Shown: positions 23,470-33,132, counted from the first letter of the stretch. The stretch: 64,000 nucleotides of DNA from Duganella alba (GCF_009674495.1 NZ_WKJN01000027.1:1-64000); one strand, 5' to 3'. Numbers and translations are program-made. The notes: a model not told the origin generated them from the sequence alone.

Positions 23470-24483
23470 ATGGCCATCAACCAACACTCCCTGCTGCGCC
23501 AATGGCACATGCTGCGCATGGTGCCGCGCGCGCCGGCAAAGATTACCGCACGCGAGTTGCGGGACCGTCTGCAGCGCGCCGAATTCGATGTCCACGAGCG
23601 CAGCGTGCAGCGCGACCTCAACGAGCTGGCGCAAGTCTTCCCGCTGTGCGTGGACACGCGCGACAAGCCGTTCGGCTGGAGCTGGCAGCGTGACGCCGCC
23701 AGTTTCGATCTGCCCGGCCTGAGCACGCCGGAGGCGCTGACGCTGGCGCTGGTCGAGCAGCACCTGCGGCATGTGCTGCCGCCGGCCACGCTCGACGACT
23801 TGCAGCCGCACTTCCAGTCGGCCGCGCGGGCGCTGTCGGCGCCGCAGGGGCCGGCGCCGTCGCGCTCCTGGCTCGACAAGATCCGCACCGTGCAGCCGAT
23901 GCAGCCGCTGCTGGCGCCGGACATGGACCCGGTCTGCCAGCGCACCGTGTACGAGGCGCTGATGCAGGAACGCCAGCTGGCGCTGCGCTATCGCAAGCAG
24001 GATGCGGCCGAGCCAAGCACCTATCCGGTGGTGCATCCGCTGGCCATCGTCCAGCGCGGTCCGCTGATGTATCTGGTCTGCCTGTTCGCCGACTATGCCG
24101 ACGTGCGCACCATTGCGCTGCACCGCGTGGTGGCGGCGGAGATGCTGTACGAACCGGCGCGCAAGAGTCCGACCTTCGACATCGACGACTACATCGCGCA
24201 GGGGCAGATGGGGGTGGTGACGGGCGCGCCGATCGAGCTCGACGCGGTGTTCTCGGCGGTGGCGGGCAAGCATTTGTACGAGACGCCGCTGAGCGCGCAG
24301 CAGACCCTCACGGCGTTGCCGGACGGCCGCCTGCGCCTGGTGGCCAGCGTGCCGAGCACCAAGGCGCTGCTGTGGTGGCTGCTTGGCTTCGGCGACGGCG
24401 TGGAAGTGCGCGGGCCGGCCGAGCTGCGCGCGCAGATGCGCGCCACCATCGACAACATGGCGCAGGCCTACCGCGCCGCCTAG
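23470..24483 (+). CDS. WYL-domain helix-turn-helix transcription regulator
   Basis: The 337-residue protein begins with a winged helix-turn-helix (LLRQWHMLRMVP, ITARELRDRLQRAEFDVHERSVQRDLNELAQVFPL, about residues 8-60). The WYL domain follows at about 150-240 with HPLAIVQRGPLMYLVCLF; the name-giving Trp is Met here (MYL). A WCX-like C-terminal region ends LLWWLLGFGDGVEVRGP. WYL regulators bind nucleotides or DNA fragments and often control defence or DNA-damage genes (CapW, BrxR, PafBC). It lies 37 bp after the nucleotidase gene, so it is probably co-transcribed and autoregulated through the 22422-22440 operator. Its stop overlaps the convergent helicase stop by 3-4 bp. Confidence 0.9.
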   Translation: MAINQHSLLRQWHMLRMVPRAPAKITARELRDRLQRAEFDVHERSVQRDLNELAQVFPLCVDTRDKPFGWSWQRDAASFDLPGLSTPEALTLALVEQHLRHVLPPATLDDLQPHFQSAARALSAPQGPAPSRSWLDKIRTVQPMQPLLAPDMDPVCQRTVYEALMQERQLALRYRKQDAAEPSTYPVVHPLAIVQRGPLMYLVCLFADYADVRTIALHRVVAAEMLYEPARKSPTFDIDDYIAQGQMGVVTGAPIELDAVFSAVAGKHLYETPLSAQQTLTALPDGRLRLVASVPSTKALLWWLLGFGDGVEVRGPAELRAQMRATIDNMAQAYRAA

Positions 24484-27400
24484 CGCCCGCGATACAGGCG
24501 GGACAGCAGATTCACTTTGCCCATCTGCTCGGGAGTACTGACCCTGGTGCTGGCCAGGCCCGGGTGCATCACCACCACGGCCAGGCTTTGGGCGCGCGAT
24601 ACCGCGACGTTGAGACGGCGCGTGTCGAACAAGAAGTCCAGGCCGTGCGGCGCATCGTTGGCGTCGCTGCTGCACATCGACACGAACACGATCGCCGCTT
24701 CCTGACCCTGGAACCGGTCCACGCTGCCGACCTTGGCGCTGGCGCCGCCGGGCAGGCGCGCCAGGCGCGCCTTCAATTTGTTGACCTGGAAATTGTAGGG
24801 CGCGACAAACAGCATGTCGTCCCAGCCGCCCAGGCGCTCGGCGCCGTGCTTGTCGACCACGGTGCGGCCCAGCAGTTCGGCCGCCAGCCCGGCGATCGCT
24901 TCCACCTCCTCGTCGCTGGCCTGGCTGTTGCCCTGGTGTGCGACCGGCACGATGACGATGCCGGCCTCGCGGTCCAGCGGCCCGGCATAGCCGGCCGGCA
25001 CGCGCACCACCTGGCGCTCGGTGCCGGCAGCCGCTTGCAGGCGGCCCTCGTAGACCGCGGCGGAAATAAACTGGTTGACGGCCGGATGCATGCGCGCCGT
25101 GGTGTCCAGGAAAATGCCGCGCTCGGGGGCGATGGTGGCCTGTTCGCCCATCAGGTAATCCAGCGTCGACAGGCCGCTCTCGCCCGGGTGCGTCCCCTGG
25201 GTCGGCTGGCCCAGCTGCATCTGGTCGCCGATCAGCACCAGATTGTGGGCGGCGCCGCTCATGCCGACCAGATTGGCGACGCTGACCTGGCCGGCCTCGT
25301 CGACGAACAGGTAGTCGAACTGCCGCTCCAGGTCGGCGCGGCAGAAGCCCCATGCGGTGGTCCCCACCACGCAGCCGGGCTGGACCCATTCCGCCAGTCC
25401 CTGGTTGGCGAGTACCTGCACGCCGAGCCCGGCCAGCGCCTCGTCGGTGGGCTTGGTGCAGGCGAAGGCGGCGTCGATGCCCTGGTCGCGGCACACTTCG
25501 GCGCTGCGGATCAGCAGGTTGTTGATGGCCTTATGGCTGTTGCTGCTGATGCCGACTTTTTTCCTTGCCGCATCAGCGCGGCGATCACGTGCGAGGCGGT
25601 ATAGGTCTTGCCGGTGCCCGGCGGTCCCTGCAGCGTGAGGCAGGACGATTGCAGGCCGGAGATCGCCGCGATGATGCCGGCCATGCGCCCGGCGCCGCTG
25701 CCGCTGACCACGGCGGCGCCGGGCGCGCGGCCGGCGATGCGCGGCGGCTGGCGCCGCAGGAAGTCGAGGATGGCGGTGTCGCCGGCGGCGTCGTGGGCCA
25801 GGTAGCGCTGGGCGACGCGTTCGATGGCGCCGGGAATCGGTTCCGGATTGATGTACTCATTCGGAATCAAGGTGATGCGCGGCGCCGGTTCGGCTTTGGC
25901 CTTGAGCAGCAGCAGTCCGGCCGTGGTGTCGACGCTGGACACCGTGACCTTGCTCTGGGCCGCGTCCAGCACGAAGTAGTCGCCCGTCAGGCCCTTGCAT
26001 TCCTGGTTGGGATCGAAGCGGTATTCGTAGGTGAGATTGCGCTCGCTGGCTTTGCCCTTGAACGGCGCGCGTTCGGTGCGCTGGCAGCCGGCGATGCAGT
26101 CGAGGTCGTCGAACAGTTCGCTGTCGGTATTGCCGAGGCGGTCGAACAGGCGCCAGAACATCGGCTTGTTTTCGCGCCGATGGAATTCGAGCAGCCATGC
26201 CAGCGTTGCCGCCACCGGGTCGGCCGCGGCGCGCGCCTGCAAGGCGGCGCGCAGCGGCGAGACGGGCGGCGGCGCCTGCGGGGCATCGGCCTCGTCGCCG
26301 CCCTGGTTGGCGAAGACGATGCCGCTGGCCTGCTGCTGTTGGCGCAGCCAGTCCACCAGTTCCTGGGTGGAGTCGCAATCGTCCTTGTTGTAGGCGCGGA
26401 TGTCGGCCAGGACCGGTTCGGTTTTCCAGGCATCCGGCGTGGGCGGCCGGCCGCCGTGGTCGTGCGCGAACTGGCTGCGCCAGGCGTCGTACACCACCAC
26501 GGAATCGCCGCCGTTGGCCACTTCCGTGTTGCGCTTGGGACGATACAGGTGTTCGACATTCTTGATCGAATAACGCGGCTCGCCGACCAGCAGCGCACCC
26601 TTGACGACCTTGTACAGGTCGACAAACACGTTGTGCCGCAGCAGCTGGTCCACCTCCATTTCGCAGATGCCGTAACGCCCCATCAGTTTCCGGCAGGCGG
26701 TAATCTCATAGCTCGCATAGTGGTAGATGTGCATGGCGGGATCGCGCTGCCAGCGCGCGTAAGCCCAGTGGATGAAGTCGGCAAAACACTGCTTTTCCTG
26801 CGCCGCGTCGTGGGCCCAGAAGTCGATGAACTGGCGTTGCCCGTCGGCGTCGAAATAGGTGCTGCCCCACAGGTATTCGAGGCCGTCTTTGTCCAGCGGA
26901 AAACCTTCGATGTCGAAGAAAATATCCTGCGGCGAGGCCGGCGGCAGCAGCCACAAGCCCTGACCTTCGGTAGTCAACAGCTGATACAGCGGCACGGCTT
27001 GTCCGGCGCTGCGGTGTTGCAGGCTGGCCTGGGCCCGCAGCCTGGCCAGCGTTTCCGTGTCGAGTCCCTTGACTGCGAAGCCGTCCGGCAGTTCCGCCAG
27101 TTGCCGCAGGGTGGTCACGCCGGCCGCCTTGAGCTTGCCGATCTGGCTCTTGCGTATTGTCGCCACCCGGCCCAAGTGATCGCGGTCGAGCAACAGGCCG
27201 GCGGCGTACTCGGACCAGCGGCCCCAGTCGTCGGAGTCGGCCGGGTCAGGCTGCGCCGCGCTGTCGAAGCGCGCCTGCGCGGCAAGGAAATCGGCCTTGA
27301 TGCACTGGTAGTAAGCCAGGTAGTTTTCGGTGCGGAACGGCACGTCCTCGGCGCTGCCCAGCGCCACCGTCAGCGTGGCGGGCAGGCGCTGCTGGATGGT

Positions 27401-27874
27401 CTCCAGCATCTCGGCGTAGCAGCACATTTGCAGCAGGTAATCCGGCTTGACTTTCGACGCCAGCTTGGTGTCCCAGATCTCGTAATGCCAGCCGCCCAGC
27501 GCCGAGGCGCCCGGCGTCTTCACCAGGAAATCGGCCACGCCGGCAAAGGGCGGCAACTCCAGGTAGGCCTGATAAATGATGTCCGCGCCGCCGCGCAGGG
27601 CGGCGAGGGTGGCGGCGGCGCGGTCCGCGCGCGGCCCGCGGGTGGGAATTTCGGCGATGCTGTCGCCCCTGGCGCGGAACGCCGCGAGCTTGGCGGTTTC
27701 ATGCGCGATGCCGCGCTCCGCGAGCAGGGTCATCAGTCCGTCCGGCGCATCGGCCGGCGGCACGCGGTCCGGATGTTCCAGCGCAAAGCGCGTCATCCAG
27801 CTGGCGAAAGGGCTGCCGACGTAGGTCGTCAGGTCGGTCGGGGAATACACAATAGCGCCATCGTACTTTTGCAT
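24480..27874 (-). CDS. RecB-like nuclease / RNase H-like / SF1 helicase fusion, expressed across a -1 frameshift
   Basis: Two frames joined at 25556-25562 give 1131 residues, the layout of TM0106-type RecB-like nuclease-helicases. N-terminal nuclease: GVADFLVK, EIWDTKLA (D-x-K), LLQMCCYAEML. Middle YprB-like RNase H/exonuclease: FFDIEGFPL, YHYASYE, YNKDDCDST. C-terminal SF1 helicase: LQGPPGTGKTYTA (Walker A), then after the shift SSNSHKAINNLL, DYLFVDEAGQ (Walker B), VLIGDQMQLGQP, VDRFQGQE and LNVAVSRAQ. Without shifting, translation ends at TGA 25511-25513 and makes a 787-residue protein with Walker A but no further helicase motifs. The ATG at 27874 has a weak AGGG site and a TATAAT promoter 30 bp upstream. 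The activity would be DNA or RNA unwinding with nucleolysis. A one-base deletion in an A7 run would look the same, in which case this is a fresh pseudogene. Confidence 0.82.
25510..25562 (-). other. Candidate programmed -1 frameshift signal
   Basis: On the minus strand the zero frame reads GGA-AAA-AAG-TCG; A_AAA_AAG (25562 to 25556) is the slippery heptamer used by E. coli dnaX. Slipping back one base continues as GTC-GGC-ATC, which is exactly the helicase frame. Five nt later an 8-bp perfect stem, ATCAGCAG (25550-25543) with CTGCTGAT (25517-25510), could stall the ribosome; its loop is 25 nt. The zero-frame stop lies inside the 3' arm of the stem. Confidence 0.65.
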
Positions 27875-27903
27875 GAAGTGCCCTGCCTTGATTGATCCAT
27901 TAA

Positions 27904-27950
27904 TTATAGCGATTATCTTTCTGGTTGGAATTTTTTTTGCGACATCGCAT
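27904..27950 (-). promoter_or_regulatory. Probable promoter of the nuclease-helicase gene with a variant half-operator
   Basis: Minus-strand TATAAT (27909-27904) has TTCCAA (27931-27926) 16 bp upstream. Just above the -35 is TGCGA-TG-TCGCA (27950-27939), which has the arms of the regulon operator in shortened spacing, so regulator binding is possible but weaker evidence than at the other sites. Confidence 0.45.
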
Positions 27951-27965
27951 GACACCCCGGCCGGT

Positions 27966-30038
27966 TCAGGTCAGGAAGCCGATCGCCGCCGCCGTCTTTT
28001 CCTTGAGCTTGCATTCCTGCGCCAGCGCCTGCACAAACGCCGTTGCACCGGCGAGGGGGCGGAAGCGGTGTTGCCGCGCCACCGCGCTGAAGTCGCCCGG
28101 TGTGACCGCATGCAGGCGGCGCAGCAGGGCGACGGCGTCGGCCGCCGGGGCGGTCAGGAACAGGTTGGCGCAGTAGCGTTCCAGCAAGGCCTGCGCCTGC
28201 TCGGGCCGCAGATAGTGGAAGCAGATTTTCAGGTCGAAGCGGCGCAGCGCGGCCGGATCGAGGTGGTCCATCAGGTTGGTCGAGGCGATGAACAATCCGC
28301 TGTAGGCTTCCATGCGGGTCAGCATTTCGTTGACCAGCGTGATTTCCCACGACTGCCGGGCCCGGGCGCGGTCCTGCAGGAAGCTGTCGACTTCGTCGAT
28401 CAGCAGCACGGCGTTCTCGCGCTCGGCATCGCGGAACGCGGCGGCGATTTTCTTTTCGCTGTCGCCGGCCCACTTCGACATCAGGTCCGAGGCGCTGTAA
28501 AGCATCAGCGGCTGGTCCAGGTGCTGGGCCAGCCAGCGCGCGTAGGCGGTCTTGCCGGTGCCGGGCGGGCCATACAGGCACAGCCGGGCGGAGCGGCTGT
28601 GCAGCAGGCCGTCGGCCAGTTGCGGCAGGTCGGTGTCGGCGTTGAGCAGCGCGGCGTCGTATTCGGCCGGCAGGCGGCTGGCGTCGCCAAGGCGCAGTGG
28701 CGCCTGGCCCTGCGCCTGCAGCGATTGATCGATCAGCCATTGCACCGCGCGGCTGGCGCCCGGCTGGTCGAGCTTGTCGCCGAGGCTGCGCACCACTTCG
28801 GCGGCCCGGCTCACCACGGCCGGCGCCAGCGTCGTGGCGGCCGCGACGTGGGCGATGGCGCGCTCGTCGAGCAGGTCGGCGCACACGGCGCGCACGATGC
28901 GCTCGCGCTGGGCGCGCGGCGCGATCGGCATTTCGATCACCATGTCGAAGCGGCGCAGGAAGGCCGGGTCGACGCCGTCGATCGCGTTCGACAGCCACAG
29001 CGTCGGCACCTTGTTGTGTTCCAGCGTGCGGTTCAGCCATGCCTTGCGGCGCTGGGCGATGCTTTTGCGGCCGCCCATGCCGTCGCCGTTGTTGAACACG
29101 TCTTCCGCTTCGTCGAACAGGATCAGGGCGTTGCGCCGGCCAAAGAAATGCTGTGCGGCGCGGTGGGCGCGCAGGCGCCGTTCGCCGTTGACGGGATCGC
29201 CTTCGGCGTCGGCGCTGGCCACTTCGAACAGCTCGCAGCCGATGTCGGCGGCGAGGGCGCGCGCCAGTTCGGTCTTGCCGGTGCCCGGCGCGCCGTGGAT
29301 GAACACGTTGACGCCGGCGCGCGCGGCCGCCAGCGCCTGCGCAAGATAGGGCCGCAAAATGGCCAGCGCCTGCTGGAGGTGGCCAAAGTCGGCCAGCGTC
29401 AGCCGTGGCGGATCGCTGAGGCCGATGGTGTCGCGCAGCAGCGTCAGCGGATGGGCGTCGTAGGCCACGATATGGTTGGCGAAATGGCTGGTCGGCAGGT
29501 CGAGCCGCTGGCCCAGGTGAAAGCCGGCGTTGGCGTCGAGCGCCAGCAGGCCGGACTTGGCCAGCACGCCCTGTGGGCTGAGCGAGGCGTGCACGTCGTC
29601 CGCTTCCAGCGCCAGCAGGTGGGCCAGCGTGTCGGCCACCCGCAGCGGATCGACCGCGCCAAGCGTGTCGGCGCAGTCGTCGAGAATGCGGTCGCTGTGC
29701 AGCAGGATGGCGAATTCAAGGATGCGGCAGTCGCTGGGCGACAGGTCGACCAGGGCCGCCAGCCGCGTCATGTTGGCCGTCAGGACCGCCGGCGTGGTCG
29801 CGCCGTCGCGCCGCGCTTCGGCCGCGCGATGCGCCTGCCGCAATTGGTCGCGGATGGCGGCGGCATCGAAATCGCATTCGTCGTCATCGAGCCACCGGCC
29901 CAGGCCGGCCGCGCGCGCCACGGCCTCGTTGGAAAAAGCGTTACGGGCAAGCAGCGCCTTATGACCGCCCAGCGGTACAAGGATGCGCAGCAGCCACAGA
30001 TCGGTCAGGGAAGGCGATTCGGTAAGACATTGCGTCAT
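27966..30038 (-). CDS. Double-AAA domain ATPase
   Basis: The 690-residue protein has a non-catalytic N-terminal region of about 220 residues and two complete AAA modules. Module 1: Walker A FIHGAPGTGKTELARALA (near 248), Walker B ALILFDEAEDVF, arginine-finger-like FLRRFD. Module 2: YGPPGTGKTAYARWLA (near 491), Walker B AVLLIDEVDSFL, sensor IASTN and ALRRFD. Tandem AAA ATPases form hexameric rings that remodel or unfold proteins or complexes. AAGGAG lies 7 nt before the ATG. The operator at 30076-30094 is 38 bp upstream, and the nuclease-helicase gene follows after 91 bp on the same strand. An open frame extends upstream to 31778 but has no start signal and overlaps the histidine kinase, so it was cut at 30038. 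The partner protein is unknown. Confidence 0.88.
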   Translation of the reverse strand: MTQCLTESPSLTDLWLLRILVPLGGHKALLARNAFSNEAVARAAGLGRWLDDDECDFDAAAIRDQLRQAHRAAEARRDGATTPAVLTANMTRLAALVDLSPSDCRILEFAILLHSDRILDDCADTLGAVDPLRVADTLAHLLALEADDVHASLSPQGVLAKSGLLALDANAGFHLGQRLDLPTSHFANHIVAYDAHPLTLLRDTIGLSDPPRLTLADFGHLQQALAILRPYLAQALAAARAGVNVFIHGAPGTGKTELARALAADIGCELFEVASADAEGDPVNGERRLRAHRAAQHFFGRRNALILFDEAEDVFNNGDGMGGRKSIAQRRKAWLNRTLEHNKVPTLWLSNAIDGVDPAFLRRFDMVIEMPIAPRAQRERIVRAVCADLLDERAIAHVAAATTLAPAVVSRAAEVVRSLGDKLDQPGASRAVQWLIDQSLQAQGQAPLRLGDASRLPAEYDAALLNADTDLPQLADGLLHSRSARLCLYGPPGTGKTAYARWLAQHLDQPLMLYSASDLMSKWAGDSEKKIAAAFRDAERENAVLLIDEVDSFLQDRARARQSWEITLVNEMLTRMEAYSGLFIASTNLMDHLDPAALRRFDLKICFHYLRPEQAQALLERYCANLFLTAPAADAVALLRRLHAVTPGDFSAVARQHRFRPLAGATAFVQALAQECKLKEKTAAAIGFLT

Positions 30039-30075
30039 CTGTTCTCCTTGGTGAGGAGAGCATTGTCCAAGGCGT

Positions 30076-30094
30076 TGCGACAGAACATGTCGCA
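30076..30094. promoter_or_regulatory. TGCGAC-N7-GTCGCA operator before the AAA ATPase
   Basis: Perfect arms TGCGACA / TGTCGCA with spacer GAACA. It lies between the divergent ATPase gene (start 30038) and histidine kinase gene (start 30156). Confidence 0.78.
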
Positions 30095-30155
30095 GCAAAT
30101 GCATGATGCATAATAGGGCTTGAGAACCGTACAACGAATCGCAATACTGAAGAAT

Positions 30156-32000
30156 ATGGACGCCCAACATACCGGAAACCAGGATCGCCCTGACTCTGCG
30201 CTGCAACAGCGCGTCGATGAACGTACCGCTGAACTGAGCCAGGCGCTGGCCGTGGTGGAGGCGCAGAAGCGCGAGCTGGAACACGCCTTGCGCATGCGCG
30301 ACGAGATCCAGCTGCAACTGGAAGCCGAGCTGGAAGACGCGCGCCTGCTGCACGGCATCAGCGCCATGCTGGTGGACGAGCACAATGTCGGCGAGCTGTT
30401 CCAGAAACTGGTGGATGCCGCCACGCTGATCATGCGTTCCGATTTCGGCAGCATCCAGCGCTACGACGAAGCGCGCGGCGAGCTGCAACTGATCGCCACG
30501 CGCGGCCTGAACGATGAAGCGGTCAGCTATTGGCAATGGGTGCATCCCGGCCGCGCCACCACCTGCGGCCACGCGCTGCTGAAGTCGCAGCGGGTGGTGG
30601 TGCCGGATTTCGAGTCCTGGGGCGACATCTCCGGCAGCGACGATCTGATCGCCTTCCGCGCCGCCGGCGTGCGCGCGGCGCAGTCGACGCCGTTGCTGAC
30701 GCGCAGCGGCCGCCTGGTCGGCATGATCACCACGCACTGGACGCGCAGCCATGAGCCGCAGGAGCGCGACCTGCGCCTGATCGATATCGTGGCGCGCCAG
30801 GCGGCCGACCTGATCGAGCGCAATTCCGCCGCCGAAGCCTTGCAGCACCACGCGCGCAAGCTGGTGGAGGCGGACCGCTACAAGGATGAATTCCTGGCCA
30901 CGCTGGCGCACGAGTTGCGCAATCCGCTGGCGCCGATCCGCAACGGCCTGGCGGTGCTGAAGATCGGCAAGCCCGAGCAGGCGCAGCGCGTGTTGCCGAT
31001 GATGGAGCGCCAGCTGCATCACATGGTGCACCTGATCGACGACCTGCTTGACGTATCCCGCATTTCGCGCGGCATGGTGAACTTGAAGCGTGCGCGGGTG
31101 CAGCTGAGCGCGGTGATCGACAGCGCGGTGGAAACCAGCCGGCCGCTGATCAGCGCGGCCAATCACCGTTTCACCATCACGCTGCCCGGCACGGCGGTCT
31201 GGCTGAATGCCGACATGACCCGCGTGGCGCAGATCATCAGCAACCTGCTCAACAACGCGGCCAAGTACACGCCGCCGGGCGGCGATATCGAACTGGTCGC
31301 GGAGGTGATTGGCGATGAGGTGGTGGTGCGCGTGATCGATAGCGGCATCGGCATTCCGGCGGCCATGCTGCCGCGCATCTTCGAATTGTTCACGCAGGTG
31401 GATGGCTCGGCCGAACGCTCCAAGGGCGGCCTTGGCGTCGGCCTGGCGCTGGCGAAACGGCTGGCGGAGATGCACGACGGCAGCGTCGAGGTCGAAAGTG
31501 CCGGCGGCAAGCCGGGCGCCGTGTTCACGCTGCGGCTGCCGATCATGGCGTCCACGACGAACGTGGCGGAGGACGACGGTAGCGATGGCGCGCCGGCGAA
31601 AGCGCGCGCGCTGCGCATCCTGATTGTCGATGATAACGAGGATGCCGCCGAAACGCTGTCGCTGCTGTTGCAGGAGCTGGGCCACGTGACCAGCGTGGTG
31701 ACCGAGGCGCCGAAGGCGATGGCGGCGGCGCTTGCGTTCCTGCCCGAGATCGCGGTGCTGGACCTGGGCATGCCGCATCTCAACGGCTTCGATCTTGCGC
31801 GTTTGTTACGGGCCGAGCCGGCGCTACGCGATACCTATCTCATCGCCTTAAGCGGCTGGGGCATGGAGGAGGACCGTGCGCGCAGCCGCGACGCCGGCAT
31901 GGACCATCACCTGACCAAGCCGGTCACGCTGCGCGACGTGGAAGACGCGCTGCTGAAGTCGATCGTGGCGATGGGCGGCGGCATCAGCAAGCGTTCCTGA
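30156..32000 (+). CDS. GAF hybrid histidine kinase with C-terminal receiver
   Basis: This cytosolic 614-residue kinase has a coiled coil (about 20-65), a GAF domain (about 70-220: LFQKLVDAATLIMRSDFGSIQ), HisKA (about 245-310, TLAHELRNPLAPIRNGL, phospho-His), HATPase (about 350-465: NLLNNAAKYTPPGG, DSGIGIP, GLGVGLALAKRL) and a receiver (about 495-610: LIVDDNEDAAETL, acceptor Asp in AVLDLGMPHLNG, Lys in HLTKP). There is no membrane segment. The ATG at 30156 is preferred; a TTG at 30120 would extend it. Its promoter region shares the divergent space with the ATPase operator. It overlaps the convergent SGNH gene by 17 bp. The input signal and output are unknown. Confidence 0.9.
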   Translation: MDAQHTGNQDRPDSALQQRVDERTAELSQALAVVEAQKRELEHALRMRDEIQLQLEAELEDARLLHGISAMLVDEHNVGELFQKLVDAATLIMRSDFGSIQRYDEARGELQLIATRGLNDEAVSYWQWVHPGRATTCGHALLKSQRVVVPDFESWGDISGSDDLIAFRAAGVRAAQSTPLLTRSGRLVGMITTHWTRSHEPQERDLRLIDIVARQAADLIERNSAAEALQHHARKLVEADRYKDEFLATLAHELRNPLAPIRNGLAVLKIGKPEQAQRVLPMMERQLHHMVHLIDDLLDVSRISRGMVNLKRARVQLSAVIDSAVETSRPLISAANHRFTITLPGTAVWLNADMTRVAQIISNLLNNAAKYTPPGGDIELVAEVIGDEVVVRVIDSGIGIPAAMLPRIFELFTQVDGSAERSKGGLGVGLALAKRLAEMHDGSVEVESAGGKPGAVFTLRLPIMASTTNVAEDDGSDGAPAKARALRILIVDDNEDAAETLSLLLQELGHVTSVVTEAPKAMAAALAFLPEIAVLDLGMPHLNGFDLARLLRAEPALRDTYLIALSGWGMEEDRARSRDAGMDHHLTKPVTLRDVEDALLKSIVAMGGGISKRS

Positions 32001-33132
32001 CAAATGCACCGGATGCGAAGGCCAGCTGGTTGAAGCGCTCGCCGATGAGCTGATGCGTGGCCGCGTCCGGATGCAGTTCGTCCGGCAGCGGCAGGCGGGC
32101 GTTGTCGGCCGCGCCGTAGAGTTCAGTGCCGTCCAGGTAGTGCAGCTTGGGATCGTTCGCCTGTCGCTGCTTGACGATGGCTTGCAGTTGCTCGCGGATG
32201 ATGCGCAACGTCAGCTTGCCCTGGCGGATGTCGCTGCGGCTGCCGGCGGCGCGGAACAGCAGGCGGCCTTCGCTCAACGCCGGCAGGTCGAACAGGCAGG
32301 GGCCGGGCGTGTCTTCGTGGATCGGGCAATACACCGGCGAGATCAGCAGCAGCGGTGTGGTCGGATGGCCGTCGCGGATGGTGTCCAGGAAGCCGTGCAC
32401 CGCAGGAACGAAGGCGCGCAGGCGCAGCAGGTCCGTGTTGACCAGATTGATCCCCATTTTTACGCTGATGAGGTCGGCCGGCAGGTCGCGCATGGTGCGC
32501 GCGGTGAACGGATCGAGCAGGGCGTTGCCGCCGAAACCGAGATTCATCAGGTCGATGCCGGCCTGGCGCGCCGCGACGGCTGGCCAGATGCCGGAAGGGC
32601 TGGCCGCATTCGAGCCTTGGCTGATCGAACTGCCGTGATGCAGCCAGCGGCGCTTGCCGGAGGTGGTTGGCGTGATGGCGGCGTTGGCGCGCAGGTCCAC
32701 CAGTTCGGTGGTTTCGTCGTGCGGCAGCCAGATCTCGATGGTTTTGTCGCCGGTGGGCAGATCGCTGAAGTGCAGTGTCTGCGGCGTGCCCGGCGTGATA
32801 GTGGAGGCGCCGGTGGCCATGTTGATGTGCATGGTCTTGCCGGTGGCTGCGCTGACCTGGCGGAACAGTTTGCCGTCGATGTACAGGTCGTACACGCCGT
32901 CCGGCCGTGCCGCCATGCCGGCGTAGGCGCGCTTGGTGGGCAGCGTGTCGAGTTCGATGCTTGTCGCTGTCGTTTGAAACACCAGGCGCACGCCGGATGG
33001 CTGGGCGGCGGCCATCGCCAGTTGCGGGTCCGGGCATTGCGCGCGAGCCCATGCGGGCAGGCGGTAGGGCAGCAGGCCGTCTGCGGTTTGTTCGATGTCG
33101 ACTGCGCCGTGGATGAGGTTGTGGTGGATCAT
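31984..33132 (-). CDS. SGNH/GDSL-family hydrolase
   Basis: The 382-residue protein has an N-terminal beta-rich domain (about 40-155: VYDLYIDGKLF, IEIWLPHDETTELVDLR) followed by an SGNH fold: WLHHGSSISQG with the nucleophile Ser near 170, LNLGFGGNALLDPF (Gly block), SVKMGINLVN (Asn block) and DELHPDAATHQLIG with the Asp/His pair. These hydrolases deacylate carbohydrates or lipids. There is no signal peptide, so it probably acts in the cytosol. The ATG overlaps the stop of the TetR-type regulator by 4 bp; the pair is an operon, so the regulator probably responds to the substrate or product. Confidence 0.87.
   Translation of the reverse strand: MIHHNLIHGAVDIEQTADGLLPYRLPAWARAQCPDPQLAMAAAQPSGVRLVFQTTATSIELDTLPTKRAYAGMAARPDGVYDLYIDGKLFRQVSAATGKTMHINMATGASTITPGTPQTLHFSDLPTGDKTIEIWLPHDETTELVDLRANAAITPTTSGKRRWLHHGSSISQGSNAASPSGIWPAVAARQAGIDLMNLGFGGNALLDPFTARTMRDLPADLISVKMGINLVNTDLLRLRAFVPAVHGFLDTIRDGHPTTPLLLISPVYCPIHEDTPGPCLFDLPALSEGRLLFRAAGSRSDIRQGKLTLRIIREQLQAIVKQRQANDPKLHYLDGTELYGAADNARLPLPDELHPDAATHQLIGERFNQLAFASGAFVRNAC

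Noticed and set aside
30039..31778. Extension of the AAA ATPase to 1270 codons
   Set aside because: The extra part is the reverse complement of the GAF hybrid kinase gene; the ATG at 30038 has a proper ribosome site.
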